Below, piece after piece: positions 33,530 to 42,168 of a DNA stretch of 64,000 bases. Numbering within the stretch: position 1 is the stretch's first letter; each line of letters begins with the position of its first letter. The notes beneath the pieces are model-generated. The model saw only the letters and a program-made list of their open reading frames with translations, was not told the origin of the DNA and ran no database searches. Made by a program: the position numbers and the translations under genes. Source of the stretch: Alkalicoccus luteus (GTDB lineage: Bacteria > Bacillota > Bacilli > Bacillales > Salisediminibacteriaceae). Location: NCBI GenBank assembly GCA_052061695.1, contig JBPZEY010000001.1. The stretch is one strand, 5' to 3'.

Positions 33530-34645
33530 ATGAGAGATCCACGGATTCAAACCCTTGCTCGAAACCTGATTCAGTATTCCACTGATCTTCAAAAAGGAGA
33601 GAAAATCTTAATTGAAAATTTCGGCCTTCAAAAAGAGCTGGTAAAGGCGCTGGTGGAAGAAGCGTATGCTGTCCATGCTATTCCCTTTGTTTCCCTAAAA
33701 GAGCATGATGTAAACCGTTCCCTGCTTATGGGAGCTACAGATGAACAGCAGCAGCTGACCGCTCGTTTTGAAGCGGACGTGATGAAGGAGATGGATGCCT
33801 ACATAGGCCTTCGCGCCGGCGACAACATCAGCGAGCTGTCCGATGTACCTTCAGCCAATATGGCCCTGCACCAGAAAACGGTGGGTACAGTAGTACACCG
33901 CAAAATTCGTGTACCAAATACGAAATGGGTCGTGCTGCGTTACCCGACTGATTCGATGGCACAGCTTGCTGGAATGAGCACGGAAGCGTTTGAGGATTTC
34001 TATTTTAACGTGTGCAATCTTGACTATGCCAACATGGATCAGGCAATGGATGCCCTTGTTGATCGAATGAACCGCACAGACCGCGTTCACATCCAGGGGG
34101 ATGGAACAGACCTGCACTTTTCTATCAAGGATATCCCGGCCATCAAATGCGCGGGCCGTCTGAACATTCCGGACGGGGAGGTTTACACTGCTCCTGTCAA
34201 AGATTCCGTGAACGGCACCATCACCTATAATACCGCTTCCCCTTATCAGGGCACAACGTTTGAACAAATTCGTCTCACGTTCGAAAACGGTAAAATTGTC
34301 GATGCCGCATCGAGCGATACGAAAAAGCTTAACGAGATCCTCGACACGGATGAAGGCGCTCGATTTATTGGTGAATTTGCAATTGGGGTCAATCCATTCA
34401 TTCAGCATCCTATGCAGGATATCTTGTTTGATGAAAAAATTGACGGCAGCTTCCACTTCACTCCAGGGCAAGCTTATGAAAATGCTTATAACGGAAACGA
34501 CTCAGCCGTACACTGGGACATTGTAAACATTCAGCGTCCTGAATACGGGGGCGGTACGATCTCCTTTGACGGGGAAGTCATTCGCCGCGACGGACGGTTT
34601 ATCGTTTCTGATCTCGAACAGCTGAACCCTGAAAACTTGAAGTAA
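33530..34645 (+). CDS. M29 family aminopeptidase (AmpS/PepS type)
   Basis: 371-aa metallo-aminopeptidase. The family features visible are IGLRAGDNISELSDVP, the central LHFSIKDIPAIKCAGRLNIPDGEVYTAPVKDSVNG with a metal-ligand Glu, and GVNPFIQHPMQDILFDEKIDGSFHFTPG with histidines and a Glu. It removes N-terminal residues in the cytosol, and by family is two-metal dependent. ATG at 33530 is chosen with GAAGGAG 12 bases upstream (a long spacing); a GTG 21 bases earlier has no ribosome site. It is divergent from ytxG. Confidence 0.93.
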   Translation: MRDPRIQTLARNLIQYSTDLQKGEKILIENFGLQKELVKALVEEAYAVHAIPFVSLKEHDVNRSLLMGATDEQQQLTARFEADVMKEMDAYIGLRAGDNISELSDVPSANMALHQKTVGTVVHRKIRVPNTKWVVLRYPTDSMAQLAGMSTEAFEDFYFNVCNLDYANMDQAMDALVDRMNRTDRVHIQGDGTDLHFSIKDIPAIKCAGRLNIPDGEVYTAPVKDSVNGTITYNTASPYQGTTFEQIRLTFENGKIVDAASSDTKKLNEILDTDEGARFIGEFAIGVNPFIQHPMQDILFDEKIDGSFHFTPGQAYENAYNGNDSAVHWDIVNIQRPEYGGGTISFDGEVIRRDGRFIVSDLEQLNPENLK

Positions 34646-34656
34646 CCGTCATCTGA

Positions 34657-34690
34657 AGAGACTGCCAGAAGCATCTTGACAGCGGTCTCT
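34657..34690 (+). terminator. Aminopeptidase gene terminator
   Basis: AGAGAC and GTCTCT arms with inner TGC/GCG, followed by TTGTT. Weaker than its neighbours. Confidence 0.55.
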
Positions 34691-34711
34691 TTGTTATAAA
34701 GCAGGCAGCAG

Positions 34712-34746
34712 AAAGGCTTCCATCCTGAAACGGAATGGAAGCCTTA
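34712..34746 (-). terminator. murC terminator
   Basis: AAGGCTTCCAT and ATGGAAGCCTT, 11-base perfect stem, ten bases after the murC stop; tail TTCTG on the minus strand. Confidence 0.8.
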
Positions 34747-34755
34747 TCGTTTTCG

Positions 34756-36072
34756 TTACAGCGCACCTTCCTGGCTGCTTCGGTTTTCTTCGTATGCCCG
34801 CTGAAACTTCTGTACGTCTCCGGCTCCCATAAACAGCAGAACCGCCTGTTCGTACTGCATCAGGACATCTGTTCCGGATTCTTCCAGGATCTGTGCACCT
34901 GAAATTTTATGCTGCAGGTCGTGAATCGTAAGCTCAGCCTTTTTTTCCCGGGCTGACGAAAAGATGTCGCAAAGATACACATAATCTGCGTCACCCAAAG
35001 CGGATGCAAAATCGTCTAAAAATGCCTCGGTTCTGGAAAAGGTGTGCGGTTGAAAAATCGCGATGACATCTCTGCCGCTGTACTTCTTTTTTGCAGACTC
35101 AATCGTTGCACGAATTTCCGTCGGGTGATGAGCGTAATCATCTACGAGCACCTGAGTACCGACTTGTTTTTCGGAGAAGCGGCGCTTCACTCCGGAAAAC
35201 GTAGCGAGCTGCGCGGCTACTGTTTCCTTTTCGATCTCCTCATAGTGGCAGATCGCGATCACTGCAAGTGCGTTCAGGACGTGGTGGGTGCCGTAGCCGG
35301 GAATGGTAAACCGACCATAATGCTCCTGCCGCACGTAGCAGTCGAAGTGCGTCCCTTCCGCGTCAGTCTTGATGTCCCGTGCCTGAAAATCACTTTCTTC
35401 TGACAGCCCGTAATAAATGACCGGAACACCTGCCTGCAGATGCTGGAGATGCGGATCGTCGCCGCAGGCGATAATTGCTTTTTGGACCTGGGAAGCCATA
35501 TCCTGAAAGGCTTGAAAGACATCATCGACATCTTTAAAATAGTCGGGATGGTCAAAATCAATATTTGTCATAATTGCATAATCGGGATAATAATTCAAAA
35601 AGTGACGGCGGTACTCGCATGCTTCAAATGCGAAATACTCGCTGTTTTCTGTTCCTTTTCCAGTCCCGTCCCCGATCAAGTACGAGGTCGGTCTGGCTTC
35701 AGACAAGACATGGGAAAGAAGCCCGGTCGTCGTCGTTTTCCCGTGCGACCCGGTTACAGCTACACTCGTGAATTGTTTAATAAACGATCCTAAAAAGTCC
35801 GGGTAAGAGTGGACGGTTATCTTTTTTTCACCGGCCCGCTGAACTTCAGGATTTGTCTCGTTATACGCAGGTGATGCTATGATAGTCTGTCCTTCCTGCA
35901 CGTTGTCAGCTTCAAAAGGATAGATTGGGATGTTTTTATTTTCAAGCGGAATCTGTGTAAAAAAACGCTTTTCCACATCAGAGCCCTGTACGTTCATTTT
36001 CATATCGCTCAAAATTTGTGCCAGCGCACTCATGCCTGAGCCTTTTATTCCAATGAAATGATAGTTTGTCAT
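34756..36072 (-). CDS. murC: UDP-N-acetylmuramate--L-alanine ligase
   Basis: Adds the first amino acid of the peptidoglycan stem peptide. 438 aa: Rossmann domain (HFIGIKGSGMSALAQ), the ATP-binding VTGSHGKTTTTGLLSHVL, HHPTEIRATI near the C-terminal domain. Length is usual for Bacillaceae. Promoter with an extended -10 lies 65 bases upstream. The gene is monocistronic with its own terminator. Confidence 0.98.
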   Translation of the reverse strand: MTNYHFIGIKGSGMSALAQILSDMKMNVQGSDVEKRFFTQIPLENKNIPIYPFEADNVQEGQTIIASPAYNETNPEVQRAGEKKITVHSYPDFLGSFIKQFTSVAVTGSHGKTTTTGLLSHVLSEARPTSYLIGDGTGKGTENSEYFAFEACEYRRHFLNYYPDYAIMTNIDFDHPDYFKDVDDVFQAFQDMASQVQKAIIACGDDPHLQHLQAGVPVIYYGLSEESDFQARDIKTDAEGTHFDCYVRQEHYGRFTIPGYGTHHVLNALAVIAICHYEEIEKETVAAQLATFSGVKRRFSEKQVGTQVLVDDYAHHPTEIRATIESAKKKYSGRDVIAIFQPHTFSRTEAFLDDFASALGDADYVYLCDIFSSAREKKAELTIHDLQHKISGAQILEESGTDVLMQYEQAVLLFMGAGDVQKFQRAYEENRSSQEGAL

Positions 36073-36136
36073 TTCCTACTGCCTCCGAATTTTGAATAAG
36101 TCGTGTTGCCGGATCGTCCCGGCGGTTCATTCCCTC

Positions 36137-36158
36137 ATTATAACAGAGAGACCGTCTC
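36137..36158 (-). promoter_or_regulatory. murC promoter region with a small palindrome
   Basis: Minus strand TGTTATAAT gives an extended consensus -10 (TATAAT at 36137-36142). GAGACCGTCTC at 36148-36158 is a perfect palindrome around one base, lying where a repressor would compete with polymerase. Confidence 0.5.
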
Positions 36159-36174
36159 CCTGCTATGTGCCATT

Positions 36175-36831
36175 TTACGGACGGTACTGCAGAAACGATA
36201 TGCCTGTTTCCTTCAAAAACCGATGGTAGGATTTTCTCCCTTTCGCTTCAAAGTAACGGAGTTTTTCAAGTACTTTTTCCTCATGTTTCGGGTCAATACG
36301 AATACAAGGGCCTACCATTGTCTTTTCAAAACCGACCTGAGCCACTCTTGCTAAAATGAGCTCGCCTGCTTCTGCCTGCTGCGGGCTGCCGACTGCACGG
36401 ACTGCAATTTCACGTTCCTCCTGAAAAGGAGAAAGCAGGTGTTCACTGCCGCTCGTATGAAGGACACGATACGGGGCCAGGTGCATGAGCATCATCATGC
36501 CAGCCGTTTCTTTCATTTTCGGCGTCAGCTCACTGCTGTGGCTGCGGATAAACAAATCAAATGGACGGGACCCGATGACGGTAATGTAATCAAACAGCAT
36601 CCAGTGCTCGGCGTGCAGCTCCTCCTCCCGGGTCAGCACGGTTTCTGTCTGAAATCCGCACAGATCTCGAAACATATGCTTGGCCCTTACCTTTTCTCTC
36701 ATGTTTAAATCCCGTTCGAGGAAATGGAACAGCCATTCGTACAAATCTTCCGCTTCCCGGTGATAAGCTTCCTGTTTTTCACGCTTCATTTCCTCAAAAT
36801 TAATCATAAACGTGGCTTTTCGTTCGGGCAT
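36175..36831 (-). CDS. Conserved-looking hypothetical protein, 218 aa
   Basis: A soluble protein, no membrane segment or signal peptide. Rich in Glu, Arg, His and Met; sequence elements include EEMKREKQEAYHREAEDLYEW, AEHWMLFDYITVIGSRPFDLF and a basic C-terminal part ending TGISFLQYRP. I recognise no family; the helix-rich N-terminus could bind nucleic acid but that is a guess. ATG at 36831 is eight bases after GGAGGCG. It lies between murC and a nicotinate phosphoribosyltransferase and has a terminator upstream of it, so it is probably transcribed alone. Confidence 0.8.
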   Translation of the reverse strand: MPERKATFMINFEEMKREKQEAYHREAEDLYEWLFHFLERDLNMREKVRAKHMFRDLCGFQTETVLTREEELHAEHWMLFDYITVIGSRPFDLFIRSHSSELTPKMKETAGMMMLMHLAPYRVLHTSGSEHLLSPFQEEREIAVRAVGSPQQAEAGELILARVAQVGFEKTMVGPCIRIDPKHEEKVLEKLRYFEAKGRKSYHRFLKETGISFLQYRP

Positions 36832-36870
36832 GCTGCACGCCTCCTTTCCAGCTATGTACGTACTTGGGAA

Positions 36871-36901
36871 GAAAAAAGAGCCGTCCCGAAGGCACAGCTC
36901 C
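36871..36901 (-). terminator. Terminator after the nicotinate phosphoribosyltransferase gene
   Basis: GAGCTGTGCC and GGACGGCTC with a TTCG loop, followed on the minus strand by TTTTTTC. A second small hairpin (AGGCGC/GCGCCT) lies at the stop codon itself. Confidence 0.72.
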
Positions 36902-36942
36902 CCACTGTCACTCTTTTATGAGGCGCACTGCTGAAAGGCGCC

Positions 36943-38064
36943 TTACTTCCGGATGTCCGCCGCCTCGAGCTCTATTTTCTTTAAGCGCGGATTTTCCCTG
37001 TATTTCCTTCCTTCTTTCGCCTGAGGTTCTCCATTTAAAAGAACGTTATCTCCTGTAAATCCGATATGTACCTTAAGCAGGCTGCTTCCTACTCCGTACA
37101 TATCAACTGGAACACCGTCTTTTTCATACCGGCTGATCCGTTTTGCATCGAAGCCTCCGGAAGCGACAATTTTTACATGATGAAACCCTTCTGCATCAAG
37201 GGCATCTCTCAGTGCAAACAGCAGCTTTGGGTTAACGCCTCTCGGATCAAAACTGCCGAGAACGTCCGGATTTCTTGTAAAATACCGGTCTACCATGTGG
37301 TTAGAGGTATCTACTCGGACACCGCTCAACTCACGGCCGAATTCCCTGGCTACTTTAAGTGAATCTTCAATCACATCATTGTTGTAATCGACAAGCGCAA
37401 GAAGCTCGTCGTCCGGAAACGTATCTTTATAGGCTTTTGTCGCCTGCACAAGATCTCCCTTGAACAGCTGAATAAGCGCATGCGGCATCGTGCCGATTCC
37501 TTTCTTGCCCCACCATTCATTCATGGCGTGAGTCGCCTGGGCCTTCGAACCGCCGATAAACGCTGCATATCCGTCACCAGACTGCATGGTAAAATGATCA
37601 TCGCGATCTCCCATGAAGATGACAGGTTTCTCTGTTCCGGACGTTTTTGCTGCTTTAACAACTTCATAGACGTTCGTCGCCACCGATGTTCTTCTGGCGA
37701 GAATGCCGTCAATAACTCCTTCTAAAAAGCCAAAATGCTGATAGGGTCCCGTGATCGTCAGGACAGTTTCAAACGGCTCCACCTTATCTCCGTCTTCAAG
37801 CGAATGAATTTCCAGTGATTCCGGTTCAACAGCAAACTCCTGCAGCAGAGCAATCGCTTCATCGGTTCCGCAAAGGACAGCATGCTGCTTTTGAAAAAAC
37901 TGCATCGTCACCACGTTATCGGGAATGACTTTTTCTGCAATTTCTTTTGTTTTCAAAAAATAAACTGCTGAGAACCAGCCTTCCCCGACACGTTCATCGA
38001 ACTTAAACGTTTTGTTTGTCAGGCGGTCTATCTCTCCACGCAGCTTTAGCGTTATTTCTTTCAT
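36943..38064 (-). CDS. Nicotinate phosphoribosyltransferase (short type)
   Basis: Makes nicotinic acid mononucleotide from nicotinate and PRPP for NAD salvage. 373 aa, in the size class of short NAPRTases and not of the longer enzyme (about 490 aa) of B. subtilis. Motifs: FGFLEGVIDGILARRTSVATN, GVRVDTSNH, IVASGGFDAKRISRYE, VDMYGVGSSLL. ATG at 38064 follows GAGGAG. It is downstream of a 62-codon gene; B. subtilis does not have this pair between murC and sftA. Together with nadK elsewhere in the window it contributes to NAD(P) supply. Confidence 0.92.
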   Translation of the reverse strand: MKEITLKLRGEIDRLTNKTFKFDERVGEGWFSAVYFLKTKEIAEKVIPDNVVTMQFFQKQHAVLCGTDEAIALLQEFAVEPESLEIHSLEDGDKVEPFETVLTITGPYQHFGFLEGVIDGILARRTSVATNVYEVVKAAKTSGTEKPVIFMGDRDDHFTMQSGDGYAAFIGGSKAQATHAMNEWWGKKGIGTMPHALIQLFKGDLVQATKAYKDTFPDDELLALVDYNNDVIEDSLKVAREFGRELSGVRVDTSNHMVDRYFTRNPDVLGSFDPRGVNPKLLFALRDALDAEGFHHVKIVASGGFDAKRISRYEKDGVPVDMYGVGSSLLKVHIGFTGDNVLLNGEPQAKEGRKYRENPRLKKIELEAADIRK

Positions 38065-38109
38065 TAATCCAGTTCTCCTCATTCTTCATCATTAAAATTA
38101 TGCTGGTTT

Positions 38110-38298
38110 CTAATGGTACAGGGTGTTGTCTGCTTTTTCTGAAATGACTGCTTCCATGATCTCTTTCACATCGTCTTCGTTGACCTGATCGACTCCGTGG
38201 CGCAGGACAATATCTTTCGTCCGTTCCTCCTCTGTCAGGAGGTGCAGCCACGCAGGTGAAATCTGTTCTACGAGATGTCCAAGTAAAATCTGATGCAT
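38110..38298 (-). CDS. Small acidic protein, 62 aa, unknown
   Basis: Short open frame with a very good ribosome site (GGGAGGGGATCAGA before ATG). Sequence starts MHQILLGHLVEQISPAWL and then becomes strongly charged (EERTKDIVLRHGVDQVNEDDVKEIME), predicted helical. No known family. It lies 45 bases upstream of the nicotinate phosphoribosyltransferase gene on the same strand, so the two are likely cotranscribed. A real gene is favoured by the ribosome site and operon position, but no homology evidence is available here. Confidence 0.65.
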   Translation of the reverse strand: MHQILLGHLVEQISPAWLHLLTEEERTKDIVLRHGVDQVNEDDVKEIMEAVISEKADNTLYH

Positions 38299-38389
38299 TC
38301 TGATCCCCTCCCTGTCTGATTGGTAGTCAAACGAAGTATGGGGCCGGCCGTTCAGGCCGCCTGCATGATCACGGTTCCCTGTTTCATAA

Positions 38390-38423
38390 AAAAGGGGGTA
38401 CAGTTGGAAGGCTGTACAACCTT
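38390..38423 (-). terminator. sftA terminator
   Basis: Minus strand AAAGG-GTACAG and CTGTAC-CCTTT arms followed by TTTATG, 75 bases past the sftA stop. Confidence 0.75.
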
Positions 38424-38497
38424 TCCTCTACTATACCCTTTCCTCATATACATAATCCAGTACATCGGCTGATATCTTGAAAAATCCGTATGCCGGT

Positions 38498-40885
38498 TTA
38501 CACCTCTGACGTGTAGACGTCTCTGGGGCGGCTTCCCTTTGCCGGAGAGACAATTCCTTGGGACTCCATATCATCGATCAGTCTCGCTGCCCGATTATAG
38601 CCGATTTGAAACCGTCGCTGCAACAGCGAGGTGGAGGCCGATTGGCGTTCTGCCACGAACGAAACCGCTTCTTCGTAAAGCTCATCTCCGGAAGAGGCAC
38701 TGTCCTGCTGCTCACGAATTTCAGCCGGGTCAAACAGCGGTTCCGGCTTTTTCATAGCTGAGGTGTGCTGAATCACCCGATCAATTTCATCATCGGTGAC
38801 AAAGGTCCCCTGAATCCGCATCGGCTTCGGGAGCGAGTTTGGATGAAAAAGCATGTCCCCTTTACCCAGCAGCCGCTCCGCTCCGCCGCTGTCCAAAATA
38901 GTTCTCGAATCAGCGGAAGACGAAACAGAAAAAGCAATTCTTGAAGGAATGTTCGCTTTAATTAAGCCAGTAATTACATCTACCGACGGGCGCTGCGTCG
39001 CCACGAGCAGGTGGATGCCGCACGCTCTTGCTTTCTGAGCAATCCGGCAAATGGCGTCCTCCACTTCCTGCGGGGCAACCATCATTAAATCAGCCAGCTC
39101 ATCAACCACAATAACTAATCGCGGCAGCTTCTTTTCTGCTTTATTGTTGTACCGCTCCAGATCTCTGGAGCCGGTTTTTGCAAAGAGCTGGTACCGTCTC
39201 TCCATTTCTTCTACCGCCCATTTCAAGGCAGCTGTTGCTTCCTTCGTATCCGTAATAACAGGGGCCGCAAGATGCGGTACATCATTAAACGGAGCAAGTT
39301 CAACCATTTTCGGGTCAATCAGCAGCAGTCTCACTTCATCCGGAGACGCTTTATACAGCAGGCTCAAAAGCATCGAATTAACACAGACACTTTTACCCGA
39401 TCCGGTCGTACCGGCAATCAGCCCGTGCGGCATGGAGCCGATATCTGTTGTAATCGCGTTGCCTCCGATGTCCATTCCGAGTGCGACCGTCAGTGGAGAA
39501 CCGGCCTCACGAAAGGCGTTGTCTCTCAGGATGGTGCGGAGCATTACAGGCACGGCTGATGGGTTCGGCACTTCAATCCCTACGGTCGTCTTCCCCGGAA
39601 TCGGGGCTTCTATTCGAATTTCAGTAGCCGCCAGACTGCGCTTTAGGTCATCTGTGAGCTGAACGATTTTATTGATTTTTACCCCAGGCTCCGGCTGCAG
39701 CTCAAAACGGGTAACAGAGGGGCCTGACGTGTAGGTTACTACTTCTGCACGGACTCGAAAATAGGCCATCGTTTCGTTTAGTTTTTGGGCCGTTTCACCT
39801 GCCCAGCTGTCCAGGTTCTCATCCCGTTTCGGCGGAATAGAAAGAAGATGGAGCTCGGGCTTTTGGTAGCCTTCATCATGCTTTCTCGCCTTTCGTTTAT
39901 CCGATGGCTGCATCATGACATTAAAAGGAACTTTTGCGTCTTCCTGTTTCCTGCGGACGGACTGTACCTCGGGCTTACGCCGTTCCTTCTGCGGTGGCGG
40001 GGCGGAAGCAGCTTCTTTCAGCTGCTTTCTTTCTTCCCGGCTGAGTCCCGCTTTCCAATCTGACTGCTCCGATGCGCTCCGCTTCGGCTCAGCCGGAGGC
40101 ACGGGTTCTGCAGCAGCTCGCACTGGCTCAACGCCACTGACGGCAGGCTCTTCCTGATCAGGTCCCGGAGCCGGAACGATCTTCTTTGCCTCATACACTT
40201 CCTCCACCGCGTCTGCAAGCTCATTTTTCGCACGGTCAGCAGATGCCTCGTCCTTTGCTTTTATCAGCTGCTCACCGTATCCTTCAGCGACATCCGGCAA
40301 TCCTTCCGGCTGCTCCGTCGCGGGAAGCTCTGCAGGCTGCTCTGCTTTTGGTACGCCCAATTGTTCCGGTGTTTGACCCTCTGCTTCTACTTCGTGTGCA
40401 GCGGATGGATAGAGCGCTTCACGACGGCGCTTAACACGTTCCCGCTGTAGCTGCAGCCCGTAAATAGGAGAAGGAATTTCCTGCGCTTTAAACGGACCGC
40501 GGCTGTAAACGTCCGGACGTTTTTTAGGCGGTTTCGGCACGGCCTGCTCCTGTGAACCGGATGAACGCCGGCGCTTTTCCAACGGTTGTTTCCTCCAAGC
40601 CGGACGTTCTTCCGGCGGCTTTGCTTCTGTCTTTGGCTTGTTACGTGCCGGCGGTTTTGATTCCGTCTTCGTTTTTTTGCGCTCCAGCGGCTTTAGCGGC
40701 TCAGCCGTATTCAGCTTTTCCTTCGGATAATAGTGCTGCATTTTGACTTCACCGAGCTCTGGAATTTGACGCCGGCGCTCCTGCTTCTCCAGTTTTTGGA
40801 ACTCACGCGGCGGACGCTCTGTCCGATCATCAACGCCAAACATCCATTCTCTCATTTTATCTATATAATGCTTTGGGTCTCTCAC
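38498..40885 (-). CDS. sftA: DNA translocase SftA (soluble FtsK-like)
   Basis: Septum-associated ATP-driven DNA pump that clears chromosome ends from the closing septum. About 795 aa. The N-terminal half is a long charged, Pro/Lys/Glu-rich linker with no membrane segment, which distinguishes SftA from SpoIIIE. The motor has Walker A GTTGSGKSVCVN and Walker B RLVIVVDELADLMM. The C-terminal winged-helix gamma domain (SASTSLLQRRFQIGYNRAARL) reads KOPS/SRS-type sites. Start is at one of two GTG codons nine bases apart; the second has AGGTGAG upstream and is preferred. Shorter than the 952 aa of B. subtilis SftA. Confidence 0.95.
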   Translation of the reverse strand: MRDPKHYIDKMREWMFGVDDRTERPPREFQKLEKQERRRQIPELGEVKMQHYYPKEKLNTAEPLKPLERKKTKTESKPPARNKPKTEAKPPEERPAWRKQPLEKRRRSSGSQEQAVPKPPKKRPDVYSRGPFKAQEIPSPIYGLQLQRERVKRRREALYPSAAHEVEAEGQTPEQLGVPKAEQPAELPATEQPEGLPDVAEGYGEQLIKAKDEASADRAKNELADAVEEVYEAKKIVPAPGPDQEEPAVSGVEPVRAAAEPVPPAEPKRSASEQSDWKAGLSREERKQLKEAASAPPPQKERRKPEVQSVRRKQEDAKVPFNVMMQPSDKRKARKHDEGYQKPELHLLSIPPKRDENLDSWAGETAQKLNETMAYFRVRAEVVTYTSGPSVTRFELQPEPGVKINKIVQLTDDLKRSLAATEIRIEAPIPGKTTVGIEVPNPSAVPVMLRTILRDNAFREAGSPLTVALGMDIGGNAITTDIGSMPHGLIAGTTGSGKSVCVNSMLLSLLYKASPDEVRLLLIDPKMVELAPFNDVPHLAAPVITDTKEATAALKWAVEEMERRYQLFAKTGSRDLERYNNKAEKKLPRLVIVVDELADLMMVAPQEVEDAICRIAQKARACGIHLLVATQRPSVDVITGLIKANIPSRIAFSVSSSADSRTILDSGGAERLLGKGDMLFHPNSLPKPMRIQGTFVTDDEIDRVIQHTSAMKKPEPLFDPAEIREQQDSASSGDELYEEAVSFVAERQSASTSLLQRRFQIGYNRAARLIDDMESQGIVSPAKGSRPRDVYTSEV

Positions 40886-40914
40886 TACGCTCACCTGACT
40901 TTTATGTAAAATAT

Positions 40915-40959
40915 GGAAAAGGTAACTCGCAGACTGTGCCCAGCATGAGTTACCTTTCC
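40915..40959 (-). terminator. Hairpin between ytpQ and sftA
   Basis: GGAAAGGTAACTC pairs with GAGTTACC-TTTCC on the minus strand, followed by ATATTTTAC. It ends about 30 bases before the sftA start, so it could act as an attenuator for sftA as well as a terminator for ytpQ. Confidence 0.75.
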
Positions 40960-40992
40960 ATCACTAACTATACAGGATGCATCATAGAAAAA

Positions 40993-41793
40993 TCATCCAT
41001 CTTTTTTCGTGCTCTTCGGTTTTTTCTGAGCCAGAATAAAGATCGGCTCTAATTCATCATTTTCATAGAGAAATGGCAGGGCTGTCAGCGGCACATGGCC
41101 TTCTGAGAAAAACTGAAACGTAATTTGTGCCAGCACATCGTAGCCTGCTTCATTGCGAATGTCTGCAAAAATGAGCACATCGTGATGAGGAACTGCGACC
41201 GCAAGCTCGCCCTTTGCCATATCCTTCATCGATTCCAGCAGCTGATCGTTGAGAATGCGGCTTGCCTCATACCCGTCACCTGCGCGTAAAAAGTAAAAGT
41301 GGTTTCCCGCAACCGTGTCCTGCTTCATGTCCGTTGAAAGCGAGCGAATGTTGAACATAGCCGCTTCTCGCACTTCCTGGGCCGTCTTGCCCGACGAGGC
41401 GAGCATATTCTCATCAATTAAAGAATACGACTCGCCTTCATCGACTGCATAAAATACGCTCGTTTCTGCCGTATGCTCGTCTTTAACTAAATTCTGATCC
41501 TCAGCGAAGTCCGGCGTACGGAGTACCGGGAAGATCTGCTTCTCCTTGCCAGTTAAATCAACTCGCTCAATGAGAAGCCGCATCCCTTCTTTTATTTTTG
41601 AAACGGTTGAAGCGAGTGCTTCCTCCGGATCGTTTTCGAATGCCTGCTTTACATTTCCTAAGCGGACCGTAATACCTTTGTCCACACGGTCGTCTTCAAT
41701 GCGGAACGTTTCCCTGTCCCGATCAAATGATGTCGTCCAATGATCATGCTGCAGCTCTTTTTCAAGCGCCCGCTTTATTTCCATCGTTTTCAT
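40993..41793 (-). CDS. ytpQ: YtpQ, DUF1444 protein
   Basis: 266 aa soluble protein of the DUF1444 family, function unknown. N-terminus MKTMEIKRALEKEL, and a C-terminal segment AVPHHDVLIFADIRNEAGYDVLAQITFQFF is characteristic. ATG at 41793 with GGAGGG upstream; the extra 11 codons in the frame have no signal. It follows ytpP at 49 bases. The tRNA-binding protein gene ytpR, next in B. subtilis, is absent here. Confidence 0.92.
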   Translation of the reverse strand: MKTMEIKRALEKELQHDHWTTSFDRDRETFRIEDDRVDKGITVRLGNVKQAFENDPEEALASTVSKIKEGMRLLIERVDLTGKEKQIFPVLRTPDFAEDQNLVKDEHTAETSVFYAVDEGESYSLIDENMLASSGKTAQEVREAAMFNIRSLSTDMKQDTVAGNHFYFLRAGDGYEASRILNDQLLESMKDMAKGELAVAVPHHDVLIFADIRNEAGYDVLAQITFQFFSEGHVPLTALPFLYENDELEPIFILAQKKPKSTKKDG

Positions 41794-41842
41794 GTTCGTA
41801 TCCCTCCATTGAAGCCATTTTAACACGCTTTAGCGGCAGGCT

Positions 41843-42154
41843 TCACACTTCCTGCAAAAACCGGATAATTTCTTCTTTCGTTTTGCGATCCCGGCTTACG
41901 AATCGCCCTGCTTCCGTTCCATCGCGGAAGACGACAAAACTTGGAATCCCCATGATATCAAGTTCTGAAGCCAGATCAGGGTGAAGATCCCGGTCGATTT
42001 TATAAAAATTCATCCTTGAAAAGTGTGCTTCCACTTCAGGAAGTTCTGGTTCGATTACCGTGCAGTCCGGACACCAGCCGGCTGAAAACATCAGTACGGT
42101 CTCTCCTTCTTCCATTGCGCTTCGAATCTCGTGTTCCTGCGTCAGTTCTTTCAC
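41843..42154 (-). CDS. ytpP: Thioredoxin-like protein YtpP
   Basis: 103-aa thioredoxin fold with active site WCPDC (SAGWCPDCTVIEPEL) and the cis-proline in MGIPSFVVF. Likely a disulfide oxidoreductase partner. Start is GTG, with AGGAGGCG upstream. Order in the operon: PTS EIIC-like protein, ytpP, ytpQ, with a 14-base gap to the first. Confidence 0.93.
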   Translation of the reverse strand: MKELTQEHEIRSAMEEGETVLMFSAGWCPDCTVIEPELPEVEAHFSRMNFYKIDRDLHPDLASELDIMGIPSFVVFRDGTEAGRFVSRDRKTKEEIIRFLQEV

Positions 42155-42168
42155 AGCGAATACGCCTC

